The translations under genes were made by a program, and so were the position numbers. A DNA stretch of 64,000 bases from Lotus japonicus (lineage: Eukaryota > Streptophyta > Magnoliopsida > Fabales > Fabaceae). The stretch is from the NCBI RefSeq assembly GCF_012489685.1, contig NC_080043.1:30846743-30910742 (forward strand), given 5' to 3'. The notes under the pieces are model-generated. The model did no database searches. It was not told the origin of the DNA and saw only the letters and a program-made list of their open reading frames with translations. The first letter of the stretch is position 1. Every line of letters starts with the position of its first letter. Positions 36,104 through 46,583 of the stretch are shown here, piece by piece.

Positions 36104-36515
36104 TGACCTGGGTAGTCGCCTTCCATCAAGCTCTTATAAGTGATAGGCCCCTGTACCAAAAACTTTGACAATGCGGTAGGGACCTTCCCAGTTCGGAGTC
36201 AGCTTGTTTCCTGAGGTTCCTGATCGCCACTTGAGGACCAGATCGCCAACTTGCATATCCCGGGGGCGAACCCTGCTATTGTACTTGGCGGCCACGCGCT
36301 GCTTCATCGCCGTCTCTCGAATGTGCGCCTCGTCACGCGTTTAAGACAAAAGATCCAGCTCCATCGCCATATTGGCTTGATTCTCCCCTTCAAAATCCGG
36401 CTGAGTCCGCCATGTGAAATTGTCAATTTCCACTGGTAACATAGCATCTACCCCATAGGTCATTCTAAAGGGAGTTTCTCTTGTAGTAGATTCCTCAGTG
36501 TTGTTGTACGACCAG
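36104..36515 (-). pseudogene. Gypsy-B integrase C-terminal part, cut by Copia-2
   Basis: Reading minus from 36520: VLWSYNNTEESTTRETPFRM, YGVDAMLPVEI, then after an in-frame stop RVRPRDMQVGDLVLKW and NWEGPYRIVK. It continues the integrase of 45151-44816 on the other side of Copia-2 and contains at least one nonsense codon (about 36343). Confidence 0.85.
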
Positions 36516-36520
36516 AGTAC

Positions 36521-37730
36521 TGAAGGTATGAAAAACGGTAGAAAGGGGGGGTTTGAATAACGTTTTCAGAACAAAACTTCCACCTTAAAGATTTTGACAA
36601 ATCTTTCGAGAACTTAAGTGCTAAAGATAAGAGATAGAAAAGCACACAAGGATTTTATCCTGGTTCACTTGATAAATCACTCAAGCTACTCCAGTCCACC
36701 CGTTAAGGTGATTTCTTCCTTCTTAGAATGAAGGCAATCCACTAATCAGGTAAGAGTTACAACTGCACTTGAAACCTACAAGTGACTAACAATTACACTG
36801 ACTTAGCTCACACTAAGATTCACTCTCTTAGTCTTCTCTAGGATCCGATCAACCTTGATCTCCTAAAGGAACTAAACAAACTGTTTATCAAAGAATTGTT
36901 TACAAGAGATTTGCTTCTAAAAAGCTAATAGTAAACACAATGAATTTCAGATGAAAGAAAGCTTAGAATATTTTGAATATGTCTTGCGCGTATATGTGTT
37001 TTTTTCTTGCCGCTTCTTTCAATCTTCAGCCTCTATATATACTCCAAGGATTAGGGTTGAGCGTTGCATGGGAAATGCTACCGTTGGAGGGCAGTTCTGG
37101 AAAATCCAGCTTCTGCTGTGGCTGAGAACGTTAGGTAGGTCGTCAGGAAGGTACACTTGCTTTTGTACTTGGATAGCGACTTGACCTTTTAACCTAGGAG
37201 ACTTCTGATCAGGGGAATACTTCATATTGGAACTTGTGAAGCCGGTTGATCAGAGTCAGAGGGAAAGCACAGATCCTCTGACCATTGTATCTTCTGATTC
37301 TGAACTCAGAGGGAAGAACATGGCCTTCAGAGTTTCTTGCTTCTGGACTTCAGAGTTTCCACTATTCAGCTTCTGGATCTTCAGAGTCTTCTACACCATC
37401 AGAACATCTGAACCTTCAGTGTTTCTTGGTTTTCAGAACTTCTGGATCTTCAGAGCTTCTAGCGACTGAGTCCACATCAGAGTTTGTATAGCTTCAGAAC
37501 TTCTGAAGCTTTTCCACTGTTCATACTGAACATGGTGAATGCGAAAGCGTTGCTTGGGTTACCCTTTATACACAGTGCTTCTGATTTGTGTGAGATTGAG
37601 TTGAGGTCAGAGCCTGTAAATAGCACACTCAGAAAAACACGTTAGAGTACCACAACTGTTCATATCAAAAGGTTAACTTGTAATCATCAAAACATAGAGT
37701 TGTACTACTAGATCAAAACTTGATCTTACA
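36521..37730 (-). repeat. Copia-2 3' LTR
   Basis: 1210 bp; followed inward by atctcccccttttt, the minus-strand polypurine tract. A TATA-type tatatatact is at about 37034-37043. Degenerate 16-17 bp units around tctgaagatccagaag recur through the U3 part. Confidence 0.92.
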
Positions 37731-38470
37731 ATCTCCCCCTTTTTGATGATGACAAAACTAAGATTTTTGATGAACAATTCTTAAACATTAAACTGAATTC
37801 ACTCAGAGTTTAGAGATATAGAATAAGACTTATCCTGATGTGAATAGTTTATCTTGCTCATTCTGAATTCAAGTCACTGCTTGATTCTGAGCTTAGCTCC
37901 CCCTGAATCTAATACTTGATGAAAACGTTAGTAAAGTCTAGATTCTGAGCTAAAAAATATAAGAGTTCAGAGTGAAAAGCTTATGACATAGATGAAAAAC
38001 GAATAATCAGAGCGCATAAGTGATCAGAGTCATGGACAAGGTATCAGAGTCTTGGGTATCAGAGTCAACTTATAATCACTTCAGAAGAAGTGAAATGTAT
38101 TCCTTGTATTTGCCCAGTGACACATCTATGGTCATGAAGGTGGAACTCTTAAAATCTCCAAAAGAAAAATAAATCACACTAACACATCTTACACATCAAA
38201 AACTGGGTTTACTCCCCCTTTTTGTCATAAGCAAAAAGCCTGGGGTGTGAAAAACTTAGCTTGAAGTACAAGGTACTCCCCCTTAGAGAAGGTCTAAGTT
38301 GAAAGAAAACGAAAACGATGTAAGAATCAGAGTTAGGCGAAATAAATAAAAGAGTTAATGCAAGGGATGAACGTTTACCACCGGTCAAGTGAGTAAATAG
38401 AAGGGTCAGTTACCAAGAACTTAACCTCGAGAAACTGTAAGAGCATTAACTTTCAGAGAGAAAGTGAAGC

Positions 38471-38480
38471 CTATATAAAG
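38471..38480 (+). promoter_or_regulatory. TATA box of the Copia-2 antisense small ORF
   Basis: ctatataaag, 52 bp before the ATG at 38533. The same sequence precedes the matching ORF of Copia-1 on the other strand (59198-59207). Confidence 0.55.
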
Positions 38481-38532
38481 CGTTGGAGAGAAAGGTAAGC
38501 TTCACACCTCGAATAATTTTCAGTAAAAAAGA

Positions 38533-38844
38533 ATGGCATCATACAACGTAGCACTAGAAGAGCTGAGGAAGAAGGCCTTTGAAGAGGACTTGTTCCTGAA
38601 CATCAGGCATCCAGAGGGTGCAACTACCATCGCGGAGCTGACACGGACACTGCTGGAAGAGGACCTGCGTCCAGAGTTGGAGAGAGACCTGAAGGAATTT
38701 CTTGCCTTCGTGGAGGAGGTGCAAGAACTAAGCCGGCTTGAACTCAAGCTGCTGGAAGAGAAAGAGTGTTTGGAAGAGAAGCTCAAGACTTCAGAAGAGA
38801 TTCTGGAGAGGGATGAGCTAAAGATCAGGCTCAGCAACATCTAG
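38533..38844 (+). pseudogene. Antisense small coiled-coil ORF of Copia-2, ended early by a nonsense codon
   Basis: Opposite in direction to gag and the env-like ORF, between the latter and the 3' LTR. It has 103 codons, starts MASYNVALEELRKKAFEEDL and is rich in Glu, Leu, Arg and Lys in heptad-like spacing. The Copia-1 copy (59147-58755) is nearly identical but runs on for 130 residues: here the codon after LSNI is TAG where Copia-1 has CAG, and the remaining frame (RLEKDRSEQRQECRRMRRD) is still readable. I do not recognise the family. Function unknown. Confidence 0.55.
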
Positions 38845-39136
38845 CATGGACTGGATCGTCTGGAGAAGGATAGGTCAGAGCAGCGCCAGGAGTGCAGAAG
38901 AATGAGGAGAGATCCTCCATTCTAGATTATATGATGTAAAGAAATATGATGTAAACACAAAACAAGTTATGAATAAAACGAGTTTAGCAAACATATGTGA
39001 CACAAAGATATATATATATATATATATGCATATAGAATCACAAACGAACAAATTAAAATAAGTAAATAAAAAAGAAACAGAGTTTAACAAAAGGAAAACA
39101 AGGTTAACGAAAGAAGAAAAAGAAGAGATCCTAAAA

Positions 39137-41008
39137 CTAAGGTTTGTCAGTGCGTCGCAGAAGTTTCATCATCATTTGCTTCATCTCAATCAGCATGGAT
39201 TCATGAGTGTCAAGACGTTGTTCCATGATGTCGAGTCTGGATGAGCTTGTCTGAGTAGAGCTGGAAGGAACATTCTGAGCAGCTTGAGGATCTGGAATGG
39301 AAGCAGAAGCAGCAGGAGTAAACACAACTGGTGCAAGTCGCTCTGCCTCAGCCTCAGCTTCAAGACGCTCTGCCTCAAGTCTGGCTTGTTCAGCCTGAGC
39401 TGCTGCTTGACGTGCAGCTTCTTCTGCTTGTTCTTTCTTTCTCTTGGCTTCTTCAATAGCTTCAAGAAGCTTATTTCTCTGTTCTAGTTCATGAAGAGCC
39501 ACCCTTCTAGCAAACCTTTGCTTTGCAGCCTCAATGCTCTGACTGCCCTCTGCATGCAGGAGCTGCATCATAATCGGAACTTGAGCCACTAGCCAAGTGC
39601 TCAGATTGTTCCACTCATCAGCCACATTTTCAGCATTCTCACTGAGATCAGTCTGACCGTGCACATTGCGGAGCCTCAAGGAGGCTTCATGATAGAAGAT
39701 ATTGATGCACTCAGAGAGAGATGTGGGTTGAAGGTGAGTATAGGGAATGATGGAGAGGTTGGTTTCAGGAGAGGCTGGGTGATTGCTGCTATGGGCTTCA
39801 GAGGCACCTTGTGGAGAACCAATGTTAATCATGGGAGCATTGGGTTCAGAGGTTCCAAGGTGAGGGTCTGAAGTTTCAACCAGAGGGTGAGGTGATCTAA
39901 CCGAGGATTGGTTAGACACTGATTGTGCAGGTTCAGGGTCTGGTTGAATGGGCTCTTGTTGGTCAGGGACAGGGTGAGCTTGTTGAACTAAGGGGTCTGC
40001 CTCTTGGATAGGATTGGCCAAGATAGGTTCATCTGGGTCAACTAGACGTTCAGGTCTAGGGCCAGGATATCTCCTAGGGCTTGGACAGGTAAGGTAATAC
40101 TCTTCCAAGGCAGACACCTTCTCTTTTCTAACCTCCATGAATTTTCTAATTGATTCAGAGTTATTGGAGGGAGAAGAATCAACAACATTGATTGGGAAGG
40201 ATACAGGTGTAAAGGCTGTTGAAGAGTCTGTATCCGTGGTTCTGGCAGCAGGACGTGCTGATGCTCTGGGAGCAGAGTGATCAGACGTTCTGGGTTGTGG
40301 TTCTGTTTGGTTGGGCTCGGGTTGTTCATGGATGATTGGTTCAGAAGATAATGGGTCGTATGGAATGGTAAGGAGAGAGGTTGGATCTTCTGACCTAGAG
40401 GTTGGGTTCTGAAGCAAATTCCAGAGAGGTGCTTCGGTAGGAGAAGGTTGAAAGAAGGAGGATCGTGGGGAATGTGGTGGAGAGGTGGTTTGTGCGGCTG
40501 GTTGGGATTCAGGAATAGGAGTGAGGGGATTTGAGGAGTGTTGAAGCAAGGCAGAAATAGGAAGTGCATCAAATAAATTCAAATCATCATCAGAAGCAAG
40601 TGCAGGCTTACTTGAATGTGCTGATGATCGAGTCACTCTGGCAGGAGCTTCAGTCCTTCTGACCACTGCAGCAGCTGGTTCCACCCGAGTAGGCTTCACC
40701 ACGATTCTGACCTTCTTCTGCTTCTTCTTAGGAGGACCATCCTCACTATCATCACCATCATCATCATCAGGCTTTCTCTTTGTCTTCTTGACCAGAGGGA
40801 CATCAGAGTCCTCAGAAGATTCGTCCAGAACCATCTTCCTCTGAGCTTTCTTCTTGGGAGGAGAAGGAAACTCTGGAGCTGGTGGCAGTCTGCTGACGAA
40901 ATCATCAAGGTCAATTTCGAATCCTTGAGCCCTTAGATCTTCAACATAGCATCTGATGGCGTCAGGATTGTCTGCTTGAGTCCACAGAGGGTAGTCATTC
41001 AGAGGCAT
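39137..41008 (-). pseudogene. Copia-2 env-like ORF, N-terminally deleted
   Basis: 623 codons matching residues from about 325 on of the Copia-1 env-like protein (start RMPLNDYPLW). It is an acidic/basic segment (KKTKRKPDD, PPKKKQKKVRI), a Pro/Ser/Glu-rich middle and an Ala/Glu/Arg coiled coil near the C-terminus (AEEAARQAAAQAEQARLEAE). The N-terminal globular part is missing because the deletion joins reverse transcriptase directly to this segment. Confidence 0.8.
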
Positions 41009-41652
41009 TCTTCTTCCTCTGAGATATAACCATTTAGGAAGGCACTCTTTACGTCCATCTGATGTAGAACTATGTTGTGATTTACTGAGAAGGAGATCAA
41101 CAGTCTGATTGCCTCCAGTCTAGCTACCGGAGCAAATGTTTCAGTGTAGTCTATTCCTTCCTGCTGGCTGTAGCCTTGAGCAACTAGCCTTGCCTTGTTT
41201 CTGACTACATCTCCTTTCTCATTTAGCTTGTTTCTGAATACCCATTTCGTTCCAATAACATGGACATTCTCAGGCTTCTTCACTAAGCTCCAAACATCGT
41301 TCTTGGAGAATTGATTTAATTCTTCTTCCATGGCCAGAATCCAATCCTTGTCCTGAAGAGCTTCATCTATGGACTTGGGTTCAATTAAGGACACCAATCC
41401 TTTCAGACTGAGCAAGGTCTCTTCAGAGGGTCTGAAGGCAGATCTGGTTCTGACTGGTTCATCTTTGTTGCCCAGAATCAATTCCTTAGGGTGAGCTGCA
41501 GTGATTCTGCTCTTCTTCAGAGTTTGTGAGTTAGAGGGACCAGCTTCTTCCTCTGGTTCATCTTCCTCTGGCTCAACTTCCTCTGGAGCTGTGCCTTTGT
41601 CAGAAACATTAATGCTTAAATCTGCAAACCTTTTCATTTCCTCCGAAGCCAA
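40999..41652 (-). pseudogene. Copia-2 reverse transcriptase fragment (N-terminal fingers only)
   Basis: 217 codons: acidic linker ([18 protein letters not shown]), then [55 protein letters not shown] and [15 protein letters not shown], the start of copia reverse transcriptase. It stops there: the next bases belong to the env-like ORF. The catalytic YVDD and RNase H are lost. Confidence 0.9.
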
Positions 41653-41666
41653 CTTCGCCTCCAGGC

Positions 41667-43529
41667 TTAAGTTTCAGCTCTCGGAACATAAATTGGTGTT
41701 TCAGTGGAGCTATCAAGGATATCTGCAACATAGATAATCTTGTCCTTAGGTACCCACTTTCTGGGTCCTCTTTTGTTAGTTACCTCAGAGGTTCTGATCA
41801 CCTTGGGTGTCTCAACATAATATTTTAAAGGAATATTTGCATGATATTTAGTCATAGAAAAAGATCCCTTTTTAAGAGGATGTTTAGTAACTTTAGCAGG
41901 TACAGGATCAGGCAATATGGTACCAGAGGGAACAAAGCATTCATACAAGGATTTAGCTTTAGACACAGAAGGCTCATTTCTAGTTGGTTTAGAATAGCCA
42001 ATGCCATGCATTCCATTTCTGCTTACGCCATAGATCATTGAAGCCATTAAGCTTCTATCCACGCTTTTAGCTAGGAATCTTTGAAAAGACTTTTCATACT
42101 TAGATTCATTTCTACAATCAGAGGCATCACAGGCAACAATTTCTTCTAACTTAGCAATCTGGTTCTTAAGCACAGAGTTAGAATTTACCAAAGCATGATT
42201 TTCATTTTTCAAATCAGAAATAATTTTCTCATGTTCAGAAGGAGTCTTGGAGACAGCAGATAAGTTCTTTTTCAACTTTTTATGCTTAGACAATAAAGAG
42301 TTATACTTATCCATGATATCAGACAAAGCATGTTTCAGTTCAGAGGTAGAGAAAGAAGCAAATACCTCATTTTCATCGTCTGAGTTAGGATCTCCTTCTG
42401 ATTCTGAGTCAGAGTCAACAGCTTCCTTTGACTCTGCTTCCTTGTCTTTGACAATTGCCATGAGTCCTTGGACTTCACCATCAGAGTCAACATCCTCTGA
42501 CTCTGATTCATCAAATGTCACCATCAGACTCTTCTTCGTCTTGAAGTGCTTCTTTGGCTTCTTGTCTTTCTTCAACTTTGGACAATCACTTTTGTAGTGC
42601 CCAGATTCTTTGCACTCAAAACATGTGACTTCCTTGATTGAAGACTTCTTCTGGCCTGAGGACTCATACTTTCCTTTTGCCTTTCCAGAGCCTTTGAACT
42701 TGCTCTGCCTGTGCTTCCAGATGCGGTTGAGTCTCTTGGAGATCAGAGTCAGCTCATCTTCATCAGAATCTTCTGATGCTTCTTCAGATTCTTCTTCTTC
42801 AGCTTGAAGAGCCTTTGACTTCTCAACCTTAGCCTTTTCAGATTTGGATTTCAAGGCTATGGACTTTTTCCTCAGATCTTGCATCTCTGAGCGTTTCAGC
42901 TCATGGCATTTCAAAATGCTGATGAGTTCTTCTAAACTCATATTCTCAACGTCTCTCGTGAGCTCTATTGAAGTCACCAAAGGCATCCAACTTTCAGGAA
43001 GACACCTGATGACCCTTATGACATGATCTTTTGTTGTGTAGCTCTTGTTGAGAGGTCGTATGCCAGCTACAAGCAATTGAAATCTGGAGAACATTTCTTC
43101 AATGGACTCATTTGGCTCCATGATGAAGGATTCATACTTTTGGATCAAAGACAATGCCTTTGATTCTTTGACTTTCTTGTTTCCTTCATGAGACATCTTC
43201 AGAGATTCAAAAATGCCTTTAGCAAACTCACGATCTGTAATCTTCTGGTACTCCTCATAGGAAATAGCACTTAGAAGAATTGCTCTTGCTTTGTGATGTT
43301 GTGAGTACAGCTTCTTTTGATCTGCAGTCATCTCTGACCTTGGGATCTTCTTGCCATCTGCATCAACTGGACGCTCATAGCCATCCACAATAATATCCCA
43401 GAGATCTGCATCGAAACCCAGAAAGAAACTTTCCAGTCTATCTTTCCAATATTCGAACCTTTGACCATCGAACATAGGAGGCTTTGCGTTGTAACCATCT
43501 CTTTGAGTTTCACTGGTGGTGGCAGCCAT
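41667..43529 (-). CDS. Copia-2 gag polyprotein
   Basis: Open for 620 codons. N-terminal gag domain (NAKPPMFDGQRFEYWKDRLE near residue 14; YEEYQKITDREFAKGIFESL near 103), a CCHC zinc knuckle CFECKESGHYKSDC around residue 304, then a long acidic, Ser-rich C-terminal region with coiled coil (LNKLSKHKKLKKNL-like), typical of the large Gag of Sireviruses. The segment with the protease active site present in Copia-1 is deleted just before the end (TPIYVPRAET). This is the only sense ORF in Copia-2 that looks intact. Confidence 0.85.
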   Translation of the reverse strand: MAATTSETQRDGYNAKPPMFDGQRFEYWKDRLESFFLGFDADLWDIIVDGYERPVDADGKKIPRSEMTADQKKLYSQHHKARAILLSAISYEEYQKITDREFAKGIFESLKMSHEGNKKVKESKALSLIQKYESFIMEPNESIEEMFSRFQLLVAGIRPLNKSYTTKDHVIRVIRCLPESWMPLVTSIELTRDVENMSLEELISILKCHELKRSEMQDLRKKSIALKSKSEKAKVEKSKALQAEEEESEEASEDSDEDELTLISKRLNRIWKHRQSKFKGSGKAKGKYESSGQKKSSIKEVTCFECKESGHYKSDCPKLKKDKKPKKHFKTKKSLMVTFDESESEDVDSDGEVQGLMAIVKDKEAESKEAVDSDSESEGDPNSDDENEVFASFSTSELKHALSDIMDKYNSLLSKHKKLKKNLSAVSKTPSEHEKIISDLKNENHALVNSNSVLKNQIAKLEEIVACDASDCRNESKYEKSFQRFLAKSVDRSLMASMIYGVSRNGMHGIGYSKPTRNEPSVSKAKSLYECFVPSGTILPDPVPAKVTKHPLKKGSFSMTKYHANIPLKYYVETPKVIRTSEVTNKRGPRKWVPKDKIIYVADILDSSTETPIYVPRAET

Positions 43530-43587
43530 TGTTTTTCACACCGGCCCGGATCACTGAACACTGTTAGGTGTGGTAATCAGAACTTGC

Positions 43588-43599
43588 GCTCTGATACCA
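43588..43599 (-). promoter_or_regulatory. Copia-2 primer-binding site (initiator tRNA-Met)
   Basis: Read on minus TGGTATCAGAGC, two bases from the 5' LTR end; complementary to the 3' end of initiator tRNA-Met. Confidence 0.9.
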
Positions 43600-43601
43600 A
43601 T

Positions 43602-44810
43602 TGAAGGTATGAAAAACGGTAGAAAGGGGGGGTTTGAATAACGTTTTCAGAACAAAACTTCCACCTTAAAGATTTTGACAAATCTTTCGAGAACTTAAGT
43701 GCTAAAGATAAGAGATAGAAAAGCACACAGGATTTTATCCTGGTTCACTTGATAAATCACTCAAGCTACTCCAGTCCACCCGTTAAGGTGATTTCTTCCT
43801 TCTTAGAATGAAGGCAATCCACTAATCAGGTAAGAGTTACAACTGCACTTGAAACCTACAAGTGACTAACAATTACACTGACTTAGCTCACACTAAGATT
43901 CACTCTCTTAGTCTTCTCTAGGATCCGATCAACCTTGATCTCCTAAAGGAACTAAACAAACTGTTTATCAAAGAATTGTTTACAAGAGATTTGCTTCTAA
44001 AAAGCTAATAGTAAACACAATGAATTTCAGATGAAAGAAAGCTTAGAATATTTTGAATATGTCTTGCGCGTATATGTGTTTTTTTCTTGCCGCTTCTTTC
44101 AATCTTCAGCCTCTATATATACTCCAAGGATTAGGGTTGAGCGTTGCATGGGAAATGCTACCGTTGGAGGGCAGTTCTGGAAAATCCAGCTTCTGCTGTG
44201 GCTGAGAACGTTAGGTAGGTCGTCAGGAAGGTACACTTGCTTTTGTACTTGGATAGCGACTTGACCTTTTAACCTAGGAGACTTCTGATCAGGGGAATAC
44301 TTCATATTGGAACTTGTGAAGCCGGTTGATCAGAGTCAGAGGGAAAGCACAGATCCTCTGACCATTGTATCTTCTGATTCTGAACTCAGAGGGAAGAACA
44401 TGGCCTTCAGAGTTTCTTGCTTCTGGACTTCAGAGTTTCCACTATTCAGCTTCTGGATCTTCAGAGTCTTCTACACCATCAGAACATCTGAACCTTCAGT
44501 GTTTCTTGGTTATCAGAACTTCTGGATCTTCAGAGCTTCTAGCGACTGAGTCCACATCAGAGTTTGTATAGCTTCAGAACTTCTGAAGCTTTTCCACTGT
44601 TCATACTGAACATGGTGAATGCGAAAGCGTTGCTTGGGTTACCCTTTATACACAGTGCTTCTGATTTGTGTGAGATTGAGTTGAGGTCAGAGCCTGTAAA
44701 TAGCACACTCAGAAAAACACGTTAGAGTACCACAACTGTTCATATCAAAAGGTTAACTTGTAATCATCAAAACATAGAGTTGTACTACTAGATCAAAACT
44801 TGATCTTACA
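43602..44810 (-). repeat. Copia-2 5' LTR
   Basis: 1209 bp. Differs from 36521-37730 by ttggttatcag against ttggttttcag and by one A in a short run (cacacagg against cacacaagg). Starts TGTAAGATCAAG and ends CATACCTTCA on the minus strand. Confidence 0.92.
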
Positions 44811-44815
44811 AGTAC

Positions 44816-45222
44816 CACAGGGAGTTCATCCAGCCAGGCTCCCTTAGCTTCCTCAAGCCGTCGCCTTAATCCGCGCAGAATCACCCTGTTTGCAGATTCC
44901 ACTTGACCGTTCGTTTGCGGATGCTCCACAGAGGCGAACCTCATCTGTATGCCCATTTCCTTGCAAAATTCCCTTATTTGGTTGCTTGAAAACTGGGTCC
45001 CGTTGTCGGATACGATCGCCCTTGGGATCCCGAACCTGCAAACAATACGCTTCCAGTAAAAGTTGACTATTTTTGCAGAGGTTATTTTAGCCAGGGGCTC
45101 AGCTTCAATCCATTTAGTAAAGTAGTCCACCGCTACTAATATAAACTTCATCTGCGACCTGGCGGTCGGAAATGGTCATACCAAATCCACACCCCACATG
45201 GCGAAAGGCCATGGGGCGCTCA
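44816..45222 (-). pseudogene. Gypsy-B integrase catalytic part, fused after gag by deletion
   Basis: Minus-strand frame: WPFAMWGVDLV then TGA where a Gly codon is expected, LVAVDYFTKWIEAEPLAKI, IVSDNGTQFSSNQIREF and VEHPQTNGQVESANRVILRG, giving all three catalytic acidic residues. It starts within about 20 bases of the gag stop, so everything from the zinc-knuckle end of gag through RNase H is deleted. It is interrupted at VVL by Copia-2 and resumes at 36515. Confidence 0.85.
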
Positions 45223-45223
45223 T

Positions 45224-46135
45224 TCAGCTACCGGTGGCTTGTTTCGCGCGCTTTCTTTTGAAAGCATCGTCCTCCTCGTCAAGAATATAAGTGCTAGCGC
45301 GAGCACGCATCTCTTCCATCGAACGTGCAGGCTTGCGTGTCAACTTGCTGTTCAACCTTCCCAGTAACAAACCATTCTTAAATGCTAGAGCACAGGCTCG
45401 AGGCTCCTCATCCTCTACCTTGACCGATGCAGCGCTGTACCTTGCCATGTACTGCTTCAGTGACTCTCCTTCTTGTTGGCGAATGTTGTATAGATCATTG
45501 ATCGTCACCTGCTGATTGTTATTCGCCGAGAATTGCACTAGAAACTTGGATGAGAAGTCTCTGAAATTCGAAATCGATCCGCGCGGCAAAGTTGTGAACC
45601 ATGCCATCGCCGTCGATTTTAAAGTCGATGAAAACATCCTGCATTTCACCGCATCTGATGCCGCGATTATCACCATCTTCGTGTTGAAATACAGAAGATG
45701 ATCCTTCGGATCAGAATCCCCGCTGTAAGAATCCAGAACCAACGTTTTCATATTATCTGGAATCACCACATTCTCAACGTCCTCCGAGAACGGACGGAAC
45801 TCAGCTACGGAATCCGCTTCTCTGCCTCCATCATCTTGTTGCTCGCGACGGTAGAAATCCAACTGAGCTTGTAAATGCTCATTCCGCTGCTGGATGTCGC
45901 CAATGCTGCGCATCATATGGCGCCATTCCTCCTGCGTCACTGCCGGTTGTCGCTCCGGAGTAGGTGAATTCTCCGGTGGTGGTGATGGAGGAGGAGAAGG
46001 CGGCAAAGAAGTGTGTGTAGCCTGTACTCCCGCTGTTCGCATCGGAGAATCCAAGACAACTCGCTGAGGCCGCCGAGGCGGCGAGGTTCGCCGTCGCACC
46101 GGCGAATGATGCTGCTTCTTGCGTCGAGTCTCCAT
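45224..46135 (-). CDS. Gypsy-B gag
   Basis: 303 codons, open. Basic, Pro/Ser/Arg-rich N-terminus (HSPVRRRTSPPRRPQRVV), then the retrotransposon gag domain: SGDSDPKDHLLYFNTKM near residue 135, TAMAWFTTLPRGSISNF near 171 and QQEGESLKQYMARY near 217. It ends at KRAKQATGS where a zinc-knuckle region would normally follow, so the C-terminus is cut by the internal deletion. Start chosen at the first ATG downstream of the primer-binding site. Confidence 0.85.
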   Translation of the reverse strand: METRRKKQHHSPVRRRTSPPRRPQRVVLDSPMRTAGVQATHTSLPPSPPPSPPPENSPTPERQPAVTQEEWRHMMRSIGDIQQRNEHLQAQLDFYRREQQDDGGREADSVAEFRPFSEDVENVVIPDNMKTLVLDSYSGDSDPKDHLLYFNTKMVIIAASDAVKCRMFSSTLKSTAMAWFTTLPRGSISNFRDFSSKFLVQFSANNNQQVTINDLYNIRQQEGESLKQYMARYSAASVKVEDEEPRACALAFKNGLLLGRLNSKLTRKPARSMEEMRARASTYILDEEDDAFKRKRAKQATGS

Positions 46136-46280
46136 CTAAACCAGGAATGACACAAACTCGATCGGAAAACAAGCACCGATCACAGAATCAAACCAAGAAA
46201 AACTTTAGAATCGCCGAATCGTAACTAGAGATCGCCTCTTGCACAATCAGTCCACGTGAAAGGGAATAGAAAGTTTATCT

Positions 46281-46298
46281 TCCCCACAGACGGCGCCA
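46281..46298 (-). promoter_or_regulatory. Gypsy-B primer-binding site (tRNA-Asp type)
   Basis: Read on minus TGGCGCCGTCTGTGGGGA, two bases after the 5' LTR. The first nine bases fit the 3' end of plant tRNA-Asp. Confidence 0.75.
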
Positions 46299-46300
46299 AA

Positions 46301-46583
46301 TGTTCTGGGAATGAACATTGAAGGAAGGGATAGTACCTAGAGAGTGGAAGAATGTGCTAGAGAGAGAAAGAGAATGAGAGAGAGAGTGCTGAATTTCATG
46401 TGCTATTTTATAAAATGAGCCAAAAGTCCCTTACAATTGGTATCTACCTCCTATTTATAGAGCTTGGGCACTACCTATTGGGCCAATTGGGCCTCTGAAG
46501 TTGAGGCCCAACTTAAGGCCAGGCTCTCGCCCTTGGGCGGGCCGAACCCTGGGCGTCGCCCCTCTAGGGGCTCGCCCAGTCCA
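46301..46583 (-). repeat. Gypsy-B 5' LTR
   Basis: 283 bp with a TATA-like ctataaatag on minus (46451-46460). Very short LTRs are unusual for Tat elements, but the same ends are seen in the old copy at 1675. Confidence 0.9.

Larger units (their letters stand above)
36521..44810 (-). mobile_element. Copia-2: deleted Sirevirus-type Ty1/copia element inserted in Gypsy-B
   Basis: LTRs 36521-37730 (1210 bp) and 43602-44810 (1209 bp) carry the perfect duplication AGTAC (36516-36520 and 44811-44815). Only one substitution and one 1-bp indel were seen between the LTRs, so the insertion is very young. The primer-binding site for initiator tRNA-Met (minus TGGTATCAGAGC) is at 43588-43599. Minus-strand order is gag, a fragment of reverse transcriptase, then the C-terminal two thirds of the env-like ORF. 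A small ORF lies on the opposite strand. At 8.3 kb it is shorter than Copia-1 because the reverse transcriptase core and the env-like N-terminus are deleted. Confidence 0.92.
31236..46583 (-). mobile_element. Gypsy-B: internally deleted Tat-lineage gypsy element inserted in Gypsy-A
   Basis: Short LTRs 31236-31520 (285 bp) and 46301-46583 (283 bp) begin TGTTCTGG and end AGTCCA. The perfect target duplication ACCCC is at 31231-31235 and 46584-46588. They differ by two substitutions and one 2-bp indel (about 0.7 percent). A primer-binding site TGGCGCC complementary to tRNA-Asp lies two bases from the 5' LTR. The minus strand has gag (46135-45224) followed directly by integrase: protease, reverse transcriptase and RNase H are gone. 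The plus strand carries an intact antisense gene. Without Copia-2 it is about 7.05 kb. It could only move with enzymes supplied by another element. Confidence 0.92.

Noticed and set aside
37227..37491. Paired ORFs of 80 and 68 codons, repeated at 44307, 50472 and 60180
   Set aside because: All four copies lie in the Copia LTRs and follow its repeat units; they are LTR sequence, not genes.
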